A stretch of 64,000 nt of DNA from Cryptomeria japonica (taxonomy: Eukaryota > Streptophyta > Pinopsida > Cupressales > Cupressaceae): the NCBI RefSeq assembly GCF_030272615.1, contig NC_081407.1, positions 270,105,870-270,169,869 on the forward strand. Direction: 5' to 3'. Positions 12,366 to 24,599 of the stretch are shown in pieces; positions within the stretch are counted from its first letter, which is position 1; each line of letters opens with the position of its first letter. The notes below the pieces were generated by a model. That model was not told where the DNA came from, did no database searches, and saw only the letters and a list, made by a program, of their open reading frames with translations. Both the position numbers and the translations under genes were made by a program.

Positions 12366-12958
12366 TGACAACTTGGCTTCTCAAGATCAATCTCTTGCCC
12401 ATGGTCAAAGATGTGGCCAAAGCTTCTCCATTCGTTGTTCCTAGACCCTACGGTCACAAGTCTGCCTTCACTCTAGTGGTGGTCAAGATTTTAATAAGCA
12501 TCGCTCCTCCTCTCTTGCCTACAGGGTTTTTTCCTCCAATTAAGGTTGGGGTGGTGCAACTCATCCTTCAAGAGATGATGACCATGGTTGGCCTTCTAGA
12601 GGAGATGGTAGGTGGCCCAGTTTTACCAAGGTATTCTCACACCTCAATTTGGTCATTTCTCTACTTCATAGGGATGAAGATAAGGAGGATACTGCTATTG
12701 ATGAAGGTTGGACCCTTCCAGATGACACTCTTTTCCCCACTAATGTATGGGGTCTCAAGGAGGATAGAGATACACCTTTGCCGCCTTCAACAACTGCTCT
12801 AGCCACTTAACGAATTTTCTTGTTGTTATTGTTATTTTATTTCTAGGCTCTGCTCATATGGATTTTAAGGGATGATCATGTATCTCCCTACCTTTTTTTG
12901 TAAATAGTGCACTTTAATCTATAATTATCAGAAATGGCTTCTATTCATCAAAAAAAAA
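12366..12958 (+). other. 3' part of poly(A)-ended inserted sequence, unrecognised
   Basis: With the copia element removed, this joins 7344-7454. A 145-codon open frame exists (12365-12802), but I recognise no domain in it. An alternative frame gives acidic text (RDEDKEDTAIDEGW) near 12672. The segment ends with TTCATCAAAAAAAAATTG at 12945-12961, immediately before the satellite resumes. A poly(A) end and an insertion into a repeat suggest a retroposed transcript or a LINE end. No target duplication was found by eye. Confidence 0.45.
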
Positions 12959-14530
12959 TTGTAAGGTAGCTTAATTTTTGTTTTTTTTGTTGTGGGGTCT
13001 GACTGTCAGTGCCAATGAGTCTGGGTTGGTGGGTTTATGCTATCCATGCTCTTTTTTGCTTCCCAACTCACTTAAACATTGAGGGCCATGCCCTAGCAAC
13101 ACTCTTAATTGCCCTAAATTAAAAAGCTATCAAAATTTGATGGGTTGTTTCTCATAATCTAGGGCACAACAAACAATATATTTTAACCTATAGTGAAGCC
13201 CCTCTATAATAATATATTTTATATTTTTAAGACTTGAACCCATTTTATTAGGGCACTAATTTTTTAGTTGATGCAAAAATTATCAGATGCATGCAATGAA
13301 AAGTTGCAAGGTAGCTTATTAATTTTTATTATATTCATCATGGCACCTAATTGTCGGTGCCAACAAGTTTGGGTAGGTTGGTTTATGCTAGGAATGCTCT
13401 TGTTTTTCTTTCCAACTTGCATGAACATTCATGGCCATACCCTAGTGGCGCTATCTCTTAAGTGCCCTAAGTTCAAAAAATTATTGAACTATGATGGGTT
13501 GTTTCTCAAAATATAGAGCACATACGAACAATCTGTTTGAACCTATAGGTTCATGTGAGGCCCCTATACAATAATCTATCTCAAATTTTCAAGACTCAAA
13601 CCCATTTCTTTAGGGTGGTAATTTTTCTATTGATGCAAAAATTATCAGATGCATGCAATGAAAAGTTGCAAGGTAGCCTAATTTTTATTTTGTTCATTAT
13701 GGTGCCTATTTGTCAATTCTAGTGAGTCAAAGTAGGTGGGTTTATGCTAGGGATTCTCATGTTTTATTTTCCAACTTTCTCAAACATTTAGGGCCATACC
13801 CTACTGGCACTATCTCCTTAAGTGCCTTAAGTTCAAAAATCTATCAAACTGTTGGGTTATTTCTTGAAATTCATAGCACGTACAAACAATCTATTTGAAC
13901 CTACAAGGTCACATGATTCCCTTATATAATAACATGTCTCATAATTTCAAGAGTCAGACCCATTTTCTTAGGGAAACAAATTTTGTTGATGCAAAAATTG
14001 TTAGATGCATGCAATGGAAAGTTTGAAGATAGCCTAATTTTTGTTTTGTTTGACATAAAACCTAACCACCAATGAAAAAAAATTTAAATAGGTGGGTTTA
14101 TACTATTCATGCTCCTTTGTTTCTTCCCAAATCTCTTGAATGTTCAAGGACATACCCCATAAGTGTTATCTCTTAAGTTCCCTAAGTTCAAAAAATTGTC
14201 AAACTTTGACAGGCTGTTTCTTAGAATTCATGGTAACATATAATTTGAATCTATAGGATCATGTGAGGCCCATATACAATAAACTACCTCAAATTTTCAA
14301 GAATCGAATCCAATTTCTTAGGGTAGAAATTTTTTGTCGATACAAAAATTGACCGATGCATGCAATGAAAATTTGTAAGGTAGCCTAATTTTTGTTTTGT
14401 TCATCGTAGGAACAAACTTTCAACATCAAAACATCCAAGTGGGCACATCTATGCTAGGCACAATTATGCTTCACACCCCAACTCTCTCGAACTAACTGCA
14501 CAAAGATGTTAGTCCTTTAACTCCTCTTCT
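12959..14530 (+). repeat. Tandem satellite, ~355-bp unit, about 4.5 copies
   Basis: The landmark TGATGCAAAA and its variants recur at 13269, 13631, 13987 and 14337, giving spacings of 362, 356 and 350 bp. Each unit also holds GGTGGGTTTATGCTA, a GGGCCATACCCTA-like tract, CTTAAGTGCCCTAAGTTC and CCCATTT-TTAGGG. The last unit breaks down near 14530. Short open frames inside (13268-13516, 13710-13898) sit at equivalent unit positions and look accidental. Confidence 0.85.
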
Positions 14531-14680
14531 CTTCTAGGCTAACAAGTAACATCCATAAACAATGGTACAACATGGGAAACAATAGCTATTTAAAGTATAT
14601 CTACGACATTCTACATAGTACTCATGGCTTAAATAAAAGTGTGTAGATCACTAGAAAGAAGACCTAAAAATTGATAGTAG

Positions 14681-14993
14681 TAATGAACTTGGGACAATCC
14701 TAATCAATGTCCTAATGATCATAGGTTAGTCCCAATGAGAAAAGAGTGGTCCTAATGAACCTAGGACAACCCTAATGAATGTAGGGTAGTCCTAATTAAC
14801 CTAGAACAATCCTAATGAAACTAGGATAGCCCTAATGAACCTAGGACAACCTTAATGAACCAAGGTCAACCTTAATGAATGCAGAGAAATCCTAATGAAC
14901 CTAGGACAACCCTAACAAATTTAGGGAAGTCCTAGTGAACTAAGGATGGCCTTAGTGAACCTAGGACAACCTTAATGAATGCAAACATAAAAT
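14681..14993 (-). repeat. 20-bp minisatellite, about 14 units, inverted relative to 6872-7018
   Basis: The unit CCTAATGAACCTAGGACAAC repeats with exact 20-base spacing over roughly 300 bp, with substitutions in each unit. It is the reverse complement of the unit at 6872-7018. The two arrays flank the satellite copies. Confidence 0.88.
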
Positions 14994-15360
14994 TTATTAG
15001 TCTATGCATCTTTTACATCATAATCATAATCTGCATATATTCTAGACACATAATTAGCATTCCATATAAGTGTGACATCCATGACCATATATAAGTAGGT
15101 CATACACATAAGATTTTTTAGTATATGCATCATTTTCATCATAATCATCATAGTTTGCATACATTATAGATACATAATCACCATTACATATAAGTAGTTC
15201 ATAAATTTAGACACAATCAACGTGAACATACATAAGTAGGTCATACACATAAGATTTGTTAGTCTATGCATCTTTTTCATTATAATCATCATAATTTCCA
15301 TACATTATAGAGACAAACTAGACATTACACATACACGTGACATCATATATATCTACCATC
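14994..15360. repeat. Tandem repeat of ~110-140 bp, three copies
   Basis: ACATAAGATTT followed by GTCTATGCATC and TCATAATCATCATA occurs near 14994, 15104 and 15245. Each copy also contains ACATTATAGA and CATAAGTAGGTCAT-like text. No coding potential was seen. Confidence 0.65.
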
Positions 15361-15537
15361 AATATATCATGATTCTTACCCATGTCTCCACCATATAATT
15401 TTGACCATGTATCTTGTACAAATACAACACTATATTCTACTATCAAGCTATCCTAGATACACAACTAATACATGTGCCTCAAATATCCTTTCTATTACTT
15501 TTTCCAACTAATGTTTTCAAATTACCTCTATGAGTAG

Positions 15538-15905
15538 CCAATCTCAATGTTCAAGGGTTTGGATCAAAGGCCAACTAACAAGATAGTAACTAGGGATACA
15601 TGACTAGTTATATACTTTAGGCTCTGTTAGACCAAGGTGAGTGAACCTTTTAGTGATACTTTGTGATCCCGATTCCTTTCTTTAAGTACTACAATGGATA
15701 TGTTCTCAATATCTAAGATAATCAAAGAAGTATTAAATTCAAATGGACATGGCTTTTATCCCTAATTAGTACACTTCTAAAACATCTTGAGAATAGATAA
15801 TTCTAGGACTAAAACTTTAAAAATTAAAAATTATAATAAAGCTAAAGGATGATTTCTTTGATTTTCAAACATGCCAAGGTTAACAATACAAAAACTTGGC
15901 CACTG
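15538..15905 (-). repeat. Putative 3' LTR (or part of it) of gypsy C
   Basis: The stretch from AATCTCAATGTTCAAGG to ACTTGGCCA matches 35028-35393 with substitutions. Similarity may reach further left to about 15505 across an 18-bp gap. The LTR may be longer toward 16840, with only the shared part preserved at the other end. I could not match TG/CA ends to a duplication. Confidence 0.6.
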
Positions 15906-16839
15906 TCAGTCCATAATCAAAAACGTCCTCGCCTATATGACTAATACCTGATATTAATCACACTATGAGAATGAACTATCAAATTATGCCATGCCCAATA
16001 TGATCTCTACAAAACCCCAATTGATTTAAGATTTTATTCTTCTACTTTAGAAGAAGCCTAAAACCATACACACATCAACAACACAATGTAGAGGTAAAAT
16101 AAAAAAAGATCCTTGATCATTGATTTAACAAAATTTTAGAGCATGCACAGTGGAGAAAATATTGAAAATCATTAAAATTAATTCTAAAATACTTCTAAAA
16201 TTGTATAGTATTTCATATATCGATTGTAAAAGATGAAATGTGACATCAAAAATGAACCAGTCATTGAATTGTATCCTATGGACTTAATATGCAAGTTCAC
16301 CTTGGTGAAAATGACTTTCTGAACTTACAAGACTTGAATAACTCTAAAACATCTACCTAGAAGACTCGAAATAAGCCCTTGATTATCCTTTTATAGAATA
16401 AGGATGCAACAAGATTCGGGCCTTTTATAGTTTTTTAAAAGGTTGAAGTGATCGCTTGACATAAAAAAGACAAAAAACTTAGTGGATATCCTAAAAAGGA
16501 CATACATTCTCTTACTTCTCTCCATAGGTGGTAGCTATTGCAAATGATCAGGAATATTCCTTTTCTCACACAAGCTCTCTTATCAAGTTGTAAGATAAGA
16601 TAACCCTGCAAACCTATTAAATTTACCATGACAGAGAGCAACATATTGTATCTTCCAAAAGATTTACATTAAATAAAAATCTTTTAGTCAAAAGTCTCTC
16701 TAAAAGGTCATAAATTAGCTACCTAACTAAATCAAATGCCCCTTTACATCCAAACATACCGAGAAAACAAAATAAAGAAAGAAATATTGAAGGATAGAAA
16801 CAAGGGTTAGTTTTGATTCAAAAAATAAAAAATTCAAAA
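15906..16839. other. Non-coding DNA between unknown ORF of C and terminal repeat
   Basis: No gene seen. It may be the rest of C's 3' LTR or its 3' untranslated region. A hairpin-like CCTTTTATAGTTTTTTAAAAGG lies near 16420-16443. The short minus frame at 16435-16644 has no recognised feature. Confidence 0.5.
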
Positions 16840-19800
16840 GAGAGAAAGGACAATTATGAAACTCCTAGTTTAGTTTATTTGAGCTGCTGGATCATTTTGA
16901 TGTGCTTTTGATATTCTTCATAATCAATTGTTGTCCTTTATTCCTCAATTCTTGTCATTCTATTGTCAAACTTTGTCAATGTATCAAGGTATGCTCTCAA
17001 CTTCCTCAATGTCTGTGTCTCATTAGCAAAGGTATCAACCAATATCGGATCTAGAATTGTCTTGATTTTTTATTTGTACTCTAACTTTGGCTTCAAGACC
17101 TTTCTGTACCTTTTGAATTTCTCCTCTTTGTCAAACAAAATAGCATATGACAGGTCACCAAGCACTAGAAACAAGATAACTTTAACCTAATCATCTGAGT
17201 ATACATTTTGTTAGTGATGAAGATCTACATAATCACACTTAGTTTTGACTTCAAGTCAACCACGAGCTCATATATAAGAAGGTAGAGGCTTCACAAAGGA
17301 AATTTCTAGTGCAATAATCATCTTCTTCAAGAATAACAAAGAATAAGGAAGAAACCTCTACCACTCCAAATGATTCATATAAAACCCTAATAATTATTTA
17401 TGCTCATCCCAAGTGGCATTAGCATGGTCCAATATAGCATCAAATTTGGACTCCAACAAGGCTTGTGTCATCTTAGTGACAAATTTCTTCTCCATTCTTG
17501 CAGCATCAAACCTCAATTGATATATTTCATTTCTCATCCTACAAATATCAATTCTCGCTTGAGCTAGATCATTTCTTAATCCCATGTCTTCTTCAAAATG
17601 ATACTCTTGTAGGGTTGGAGGTCTATAAATAGGCCCTGAGTACAATTGGCCTTCAAGTTGTTTCATTCTATCCCTTAGGATCTTGAGCTCCTCATCTGTC
17701 TTGTGTGCCACTTTGTGGGAAAAATTAGCTACATTCATTGACATATCAGTAGCTTCAGTGGTAGAAGTGTCTGCCACCCTCTTGATAAGAAAACCTCCAT
17801 AAAGTCTATCCATTTATTGGGTCATTGCAGGCCTCTAAGTCACTAGGTACAAGAAAAATATAGATAGCAGGTCCAACTGATCATCAAAAATTGTTCCAAA
17901 GAGTAACTTTTGTGTTTGCTCCTGATTCATATTCTCTAAATAACTATCATGCTTTCTCCTCAAGTTATCAAATGCAATAGCAGAAGAAATATACCATTCT
18001 TCCAAAAGAAGTGTACCGCTCCTATTAATCACCTGCCTTCCCATTTCAAGGGTCATGATTGCCAATTGCTCCTTTGCACCTTTTAGGATTTCATCTTTCA
18101 TTCTTAGTCTCTCCCCTTCTTCAAGTCAGTCAAGTTGAATCCCTTTCCTTCTTTGCATCTCATATACAATAATTCTAATCATAAACTATTGGAATTATCT
18201 TGTGTAGATTAAGTTTTCATCACTCATAAACTCATCATAGACATTAAGCCTTACATCCTCAGTGAAATCCCCTCCCAACTTGAAGGCATTAAGAACCCAT
18301 TCTTGAGAAGGATCTTCAATTCTTACACCAAGACTAGTATCAAATCTGTGTGGGGGCATAGGTGGTTCACCTTGGAAATAAAATCCCTCACATGACTCAA
18401 AAGGTATATCCCTACTACATGACATAGTATGCAGAGGTATCACTACTTTGGGATTTATTAGAATAATGAATCTACCCACTAGAGGAGGATGGAACTATCA
18501 TTCGCCTCTTCATAGCTTCTTCAACAAGTAGTCTTGGTGGTGGAAGAGGCACCTAAGAAGGGGTTTGTGGTGTCTAAGTAGAAGGGGGAGCGAATAATGA
18601 TTCCTCAAATACAAGTGGATGTGATGGTGGAGAAGCTAGTCCAATGGGAGAACCAATGGACTAAGGTGAGCCAAGCTCTTCTTCTTCAACTTGTGGCGCA
18701 TTTGGCTCCAACACTCTAGGTCTTTGGTGGGGCAATGGCATTTGGTCAACATCATTGTAAGAACTAAAACATTGCTTTCATTTTTACCTCAAGTATCAAA
18801 ATTTGGTCTCATGAAGGGGAATAAGATCTATCAACTCTTCTCTTGAAGTTCTTAGAGTATTATATCTTATACCATCTTTCTTTTTGCTTCAGAACCCCAT
18901 TATAATCTGAAGCATTTCTTATAATGCCCTCCTCTTCATCCCACTCATGCTTAGGGGTCTTTGCCTTTCCTAGACTTTGTATGAACCATTGTAAATCATA
19001 AAACCTACACTTGGCCTAGGGATGATTAGACTTATTCAACATACTATCTATGATATCATAGGCTCTCCTATTATTAAAATGATACATTCCTACCTTCACT
19101 TGAGAAGGAACAAGTGAACACCTTTTGTGAACTCCCCTAACAAGGAACCTCTCCACCTCAAACAATTGATACATAATCTCTAAGAAGACAACCTTATTAG
19201 GTACTATTATAGGGAGAAGCCTTGGGACCACAGGGCTACCAAAAATTCTTATAATAGTATGGTCCTTGATCCCTAATTATGATCAATCCCTAACTTAGGT
19301 AAGAGGTCCTTAGGTCTTAAGAATTCCTTTGCATCTTTACTCAGACCCTATTGTACATTTTCTTGAAGAATACTCATTAGTTTTCAATCAAAATGAGTTT
19401 TAAACACTATGCAATTAGATTCCCTTGAATGCATATCCCAAAGATATGTCCATTTTTAGACAGGGAGAGCCTCACCTTCGACTACTGGTGTGACTCAAGT
19501 TTGGATGCCAAAATTAAAGACACCTATACAACAAAATATGCATGAGAATTGAGTAGTACTTGAAATTTAGAGAAGGTTCCTTCTTAAAATCACAGAGAGC
19601 CTTGTGTAATATTTTTGCCAACAAGCTAGCATAATCAAAAGGCCTATTCATTTCCTTACTTTTAATATCCATACATAGAATGAGCATCCAATTAAGAATT
19701 AATCATTGATCATAAAGTCCACAAACCTGACACAAGGCATGATATGTATCCTTAAAATATCCAACAAGCAAGTCAACATTGTATGGTGCTTGGTCTCTTG

Positions 19801-20330
19801 GAGTTAGGGCCTTCTCATCTCTTTTCAAGTGTTTAGGCCTAAAGGCTAGAATTATGCTTCTATATATCCCTTCAAGTGTCTTATACTCCTTTTCAAACTC
19901 TTCCTCGTTCATAAGCTAGTCAACATTCTAATTTAGAATAAAAACTTCTTCAATCACTTCCTTTGTCAAAGCCACCAATCTTCCTCCTCTAATAGCTACA
20001 ATCTCCCTTGAATTTGGCCTATAACTAGGAACAAAATTTGTAATAACCAAATCAACATTCACAAAGACATTTGGGACTTCTAATCTTCTCAAATTTAGGC
20101 TCCAAATATTGTATATAGGAACCCACTCCTTTTTGTTGCAACACCTCCTCCAGAGACTAAAACCCTAGGGATCAATTATGGGATCCATGCATACAATTGT
20201 TTAATCAATAAGGAACTCATTTGGTCTAGCACCAATTTTGACCATCTTCTAAATGCCAGTTGATCCTGGAAGTTTTCAAATGATCTCTTCTTAGAATTTT
20301 CTCTTGCCCTTGCTAGAGGATTCAACCATT
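16840..20330 (-). pseudogene. Long ORF of unknown function downstream of gypsy C pol, broken
   Basis: Read on the minus strand, a start near 20330 gives MVESSSKGKRKF. Coding-like pieces follow to about 16840: 19703-19912 (FEKEYKTLEGIYRSIILAFR), 19016-19231 (LLPIIVPNKVVFLEIMYQLF), 18195-18479 (MSCSRDIPFESCEGFYFQGE), 17835-18101, and 17394-17813 (TDEELKILRDRMKQLEGQLY), then a C-terminal piece with FDKEEKFKRYRKVLKPKLEY and FANETQTLRKLRAYLDTLTK. The last third is rich in Lys, Glu, Arg and Leu and looks coiled-coil. If joined it would be roughly 1100 codons. Its place between integrase and 3' LTR is where Athila/Tat-type plant gypsy elements carry an extra (env-like or other) ORF. I see no signal peptide or clear membrane segment and do not recognise the family. 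Confidence 0.6.
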
Positions 20331-20334
20331 ATCT

Positions 20335-21636
20335 ATATCTAGGGTTTAAACAAACAAGAACAAATGACTACTAGGGTTTCAAATTTCAATCTTGCAAAGA
20401 GAAGCCACTAGAGTATTTTGACTATATATAGTAACTTTGAGAGGAGATGAAGTTTGAAACAAAGAGAAAAGAACATAGACTGAGAGTGAGTATAGCTATT
20501 ACTTGGCGAAACCTAGGGTAAAACCCTAATGCTCAAGAATTAAATTGCAACAAAAATGCAAAGCACATGAAAGTAGTACATGTCCATATTAGAATCAAAG
20601 TGAAGAAAAATGATCAAAATCCTGAATTTAAACAATGAATTCAAGTCATTTACTAGAAGCACGTATGTCTTATGTTGGCGTGAAGTAGCTGTTGTTTTTC
20701 ATATTTGAATGTTACAATGAAAACAACTATTTCCCTCTCTTCGGCAATGACAAATAAGAAAAAGACATGTCATTTGTTTTATTATTGTGTAAAATACCAT
20801 TGCTTAAAGGATTTCAAAGTTGCAAACTTAGCTTCAACGAGCAATTTCATCTAGTTGCATACTACGCAATTGATCTTAGTCATAAATACAGGCCAATGTG
20901 AACATATTTTATCCTAATGATATTGTGGACATGTGAGGCTGACAAGTGACAAGTTTGTTGTGCAATATTATAAATTTGTGGCAAAATTTGACTGGTCCAT
21001 TGCAGTGACTCATCCTTGGTGGGATCGTTATGCAATGTACATAGAGTGGGGTTGTAGACTTAGTCTATGTGTACATCTTTATCTAATCATGCAAGTATGC
21101 GTGAATCTGGGCTATCAATCTGGGAATACCTACATGGTTAATGTCACTAAGGTAAAGGACAAGGATACCAAAGAGCTAACAGATGGGCCAATTCATCATG
21201 ATGTAGTGAAAATGGGCCCAGTCATCATGATGTAGTAAAGGGCTCAAGTCAAAACTTAAGTGATTGGGAACCAATAATAGCAGGTCAACATGAAAATGTA
21301 ACTAAACAAAGGAAAACCATTGTGTGCTTGCCTTAGGGTTTAGGGTTTAAGATTTTATGAGTAAACATGACCTTTTAGGCCTTAAACCCAGGGTAATACC
21401 TAGCATCGGGGCAATTTTTTTGACATCCCAACAACAGCTCTAGTTGGGGATATACAACAAAGGAAGTTGACATGAGAAACTAGACCTCTAAGAGTGCACA
21501 CCATAACAAAAAATAGGCAAAAAGGAAAATAAATTATATACAATATGTACAAAATAAGGATTGATTTTATTAATTAAAAAACTCTTTAAGAATTTCCCAT
21601 GCATAGGCAAGTCCATGCTTTCTCCAAAAAAACATC
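20335..21636. other. Spacer between C integrase and its downstream ORF
   Basis: About 1.3 kb without recognised coding sequence. A 100-codon plus-strand frame at 20933-21235 has no known motif and contains a short internal repeat (CATCATGATGTAGT twice), so it is probably chance. Confidence 0.5.
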
Positions 21637-22700
21637 TCAAAATATAAATGAGTTTTTTCCATGATTTCCAACTACTTCATATGGTCCAAGCCAAAGTGCC
21701 TCAAATTTACCATGCTTTCCCTTCTCCTGAGCCCTTGTATTCAACATAAGGACCATGTCACCTACCTTAAATGACCTCTGACTTGCTCTACTATCAAAGA
21801 AGTTTTTTTCTTGTTTTTGTACTTTCAAATTTCTTTTATGAGAATCTCTCATGCTCTCATCTAGTTCTGTAACCTACATAATGCTTTTCTGCATAGGTCA
21901 TCATCATATTCCTGTATGAAGTAGTAAATAGGTAACAAGTTATTCATAGGCAACCTTGCATCTATCCCATAGACTAATTCAAATGGTTATTTTCAAGTAA
22001 CCTTTTTCATAGTTACCCTATCAGCCCTTAAAGAAATTTTAAGCTTTGAATCATATGCTTTCTTGTTCTTATCCATAAAACCCTCTTGATAATCTTCATC
22101 AAACTCCTATTGCTTGACTCATCTTGTCCATTTTCTTGAGGGTGATAAGCTATTGAATATGATAGTTGTATTCCATATGAATCACAAAATTCAATAAATT
22201 CCTCAGATCTAAAACACATAGCATTGTCCATCACTAATGTGATTAGAACACCAAACCTAAAAGGGATGTTTTCAAGAATTAAATCCATGACAACCCTACT
22301 AGTTGCATTTCTTGTTGGGATTGCCTCAATCTACTCAGTAAAATAATTTGTAGCCACTAAAATCCACCTATGCCTTCCACTAGATGGCTGGCTTATTTCC
22401 CCTATGAAATCAATTCCCCATTGATGAAATGGGACATCATATGGAATAGGTCTCAATGGTAAGGCACCTGAAAAATTTAAACTTTATTTAAAACCTTTGG
22501 CATGCCTCACACTTCTCAACCAACTTATATGTATCTGCAAATATGGTGATCCAATAATATCCTACCCTCAAGATCTCACAAGTTGTGGTCTTGGCACTAT
22601 AATGGCCACCACATACACCTTCATGCATTTGTCTCAAAACCTTCTCAGCCTAGTACTCATTTAGACAAAGTAGAAAGACACCATTTTTTTTTTCCAATAC
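21637..22700 (-). pseudogene. pol: gypsy C integrase, broken
   Basis: Reading leftward, a H2C2 zinc finger is encoded at about 22636-22490 (HEGVCGGHYSAK ... CEACQ). The catalytic core follows: FHQWGIDFIGEI with the first Asp, VMDNAMCF with the second, and YHPQENGQDESSNRSL with the Glu, within 22288-22028 and just upstream. The C-terminal GPY-type domain is at 21852-21637 (FKVGDMVL, LWLGPYEVV). The catalytic residues survive but stops and frameshifts break the chain. It would insert the element cDNA into the genome. Confidence 0.87.
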
Positions 22701-22899
22701 AAGTATCCCTAAATGAAGACATATCTCTGAGATTGTAACTTCACATTTCTCTTTTGGTTATTAGTGAGGTGATCATGACATTTCATAATATTCAAATAAT
22801 AAATTATATCTAAATATGAATGAAAAGTTTCCAAACTGCAAACCTTGTTGTCCAAAGTGTGGACATTATTAACTTGAGTTTCTTTTAAATTAGTCTTTG

Positions 22900-24420
22900 T
22901 CATCAACTTTGCTTTACCCTAACCCCTCACAAGTTTAGTGATTTCAATATCAACATTGAATTATTGGATTCTATTAATCCACCTTCATTTTCTTCTCGTT
23001 GCTTTAGTCTGGGCAAAAAAAAAAGTTACTATTGCATTTGGAACATAAGCAATAACTCAAGGTCCTACTAAGTAAGGCTTGAAAGTATTAATGGGTTTTA
23101 CAAGTGCATATTCTTGCTTCTGAACTAAATCATACTTTAATTTTTCTGCTTGAAAAGATTTATTAAAGAATGCAATGGGTTCTTCATGACCTTTTGGGGT
23201 CTTTTGAAACAATTCAACTGCTATTGTGCGATAAGAAGCAAAGTAAAATAGTTGAAAAGGCTAGGTGAAGTCAGGAGAAATTAAAATAGGAGCCTCCTTG
23301 ATAGCCCTCTTGATAGCTTGGAATGCCTAGATTGCTTGGTCATCCCAAAGTATATATGCATTTTTCTTCAACATTTTGAAGACTGGCTTGACTATCTTTG
23401 CAAACTTGATGATGAATCTCCTTACAAAATTTATTTGTGCAAAAAAGGATTTTATTTCCTCTACTGCTCTTGGGATAAGAATTATATCAATTGCTTCTAC
23501 CCTTTCAAGATTAATTCCTACCCCATCCTTAGAAACATATGTCCCAACAACATTCCTTCCACTTCTACAAAATCACATTTCTTTAGGTTCAAAGAAATTT
23601 CATATTGTAAATCTTTGTCAAAGATCCTTTGTAAATAAAAACAATGATCCTTTGCTTTATTGGAATAATCAATCAAATCATCTTGGTATACAACCATGTT
23701 TGTATCAATAAAACTTGTAAATGCTACATCCATGGATCTCTAGAAAGTGGCTCCTACATTTGTTAACCCAAAAGGAATTCTTATGCATACATAAGTTTCC
23801 CATGGAGTAGTGGATGTTGTCTTGTATTGTTTGGATTCCTTGACCTTAACTTGGTTGTATCCTCAAAACCCATCCATCATAGACAACAACTCACAACCTG
23901 CAACCTTTTGTAACATAGCCTCCATATTAGGTAGTCAGTAATTGTCCTTCAAAGAGGAGATATTTAGATTTATAAAATCAACACATAGTCTAATATCCCC
24001 ATTCTTTTCCCAATTAGAACTAAGTTGGATACCCAAGTTGAATGTCTCCTTCATATTTGAGCCTTGTTAACTCATCTTGCATTTTGGGAGCTAGAGTAGG
24101 ATTTATTGGTCTATATTTTTTCCTAAATGGTTTTGCATCTAGCTTCAAAGGGATCTCATGTTGAAAGAGATCCTTTCTATAAACTTTCAAGTTATCATAG
24201 GACCATGAAAAAACATGCTTATATTTTCTCAATAAGGCCATGAGTTTAGACCTAATGTCAAGACTTAATTTCTTCCCAATGAAGACCCTTCTTGGGGATA
24301 TATCAGTACCCAAATTTACTTCCTCTAAATCTTCATCCTTGGGTGGGGTACTTTTCATAGTGTTTATGTCATTTCCATCAAATATTATTTCTAATGCAAC
24401 TAGCCCCTTAGGAATAGCCC
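22900..24420 (-). pseudogene. pol: gypsy C reverse transcriptase and gypsy-type RNase H, broken
   Basis: The N-terminal RT piece 24358-24020 reads EEVNLGTDISPRRVFIG and KYKHVFSWSYDNLKVYR, close to the start of Tat-like RT. The piece 23733-23518 holds VVYQDDLIDYS, the YxDD box, then ISLNLKKCDF and EGMLLGHMF, the thumb side. RNase H text follows down to about 22900 (EEPIAFFNKSFQAEKLKY). There are frameshifts between pieces. Confidence 0.87.
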
Positions 24421-24599
24421 CTTAGGAATCTTATTTGGTCCTCAATTGGATGACATTATCAAAAAATAGTATATTTATCATTGGCATCTTGGACCAATGA
24501 GTTATAATCAATCTCCTGTGACTCATATCCATCTGTAAACTGTAAAAAATTCAATAAATCAACATCATCTTGAAAAACTTGCCAACTAGTCATGCTATT

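Noticed and set aside
14681-14993. Regular 20-bp repeats that recall a CRISPR array
   Set aside because: Units are contiguous without spacers and diverged, in plant DNA full of retrotransposons, so it is a minisatellite.
15538-15905. The 370-bp repeat as a MITE or solo insertion
   Set aside because: No terminal inverted repeat was visible and both copies keep the same orientation around C, which fits LTR remnants better; not fully excluded.
20933-21235. 100-codon plus-strand frame in gypsy C
   Set aside because: No motif, antisense to the element, contains a short internal repeat; most likely chance.
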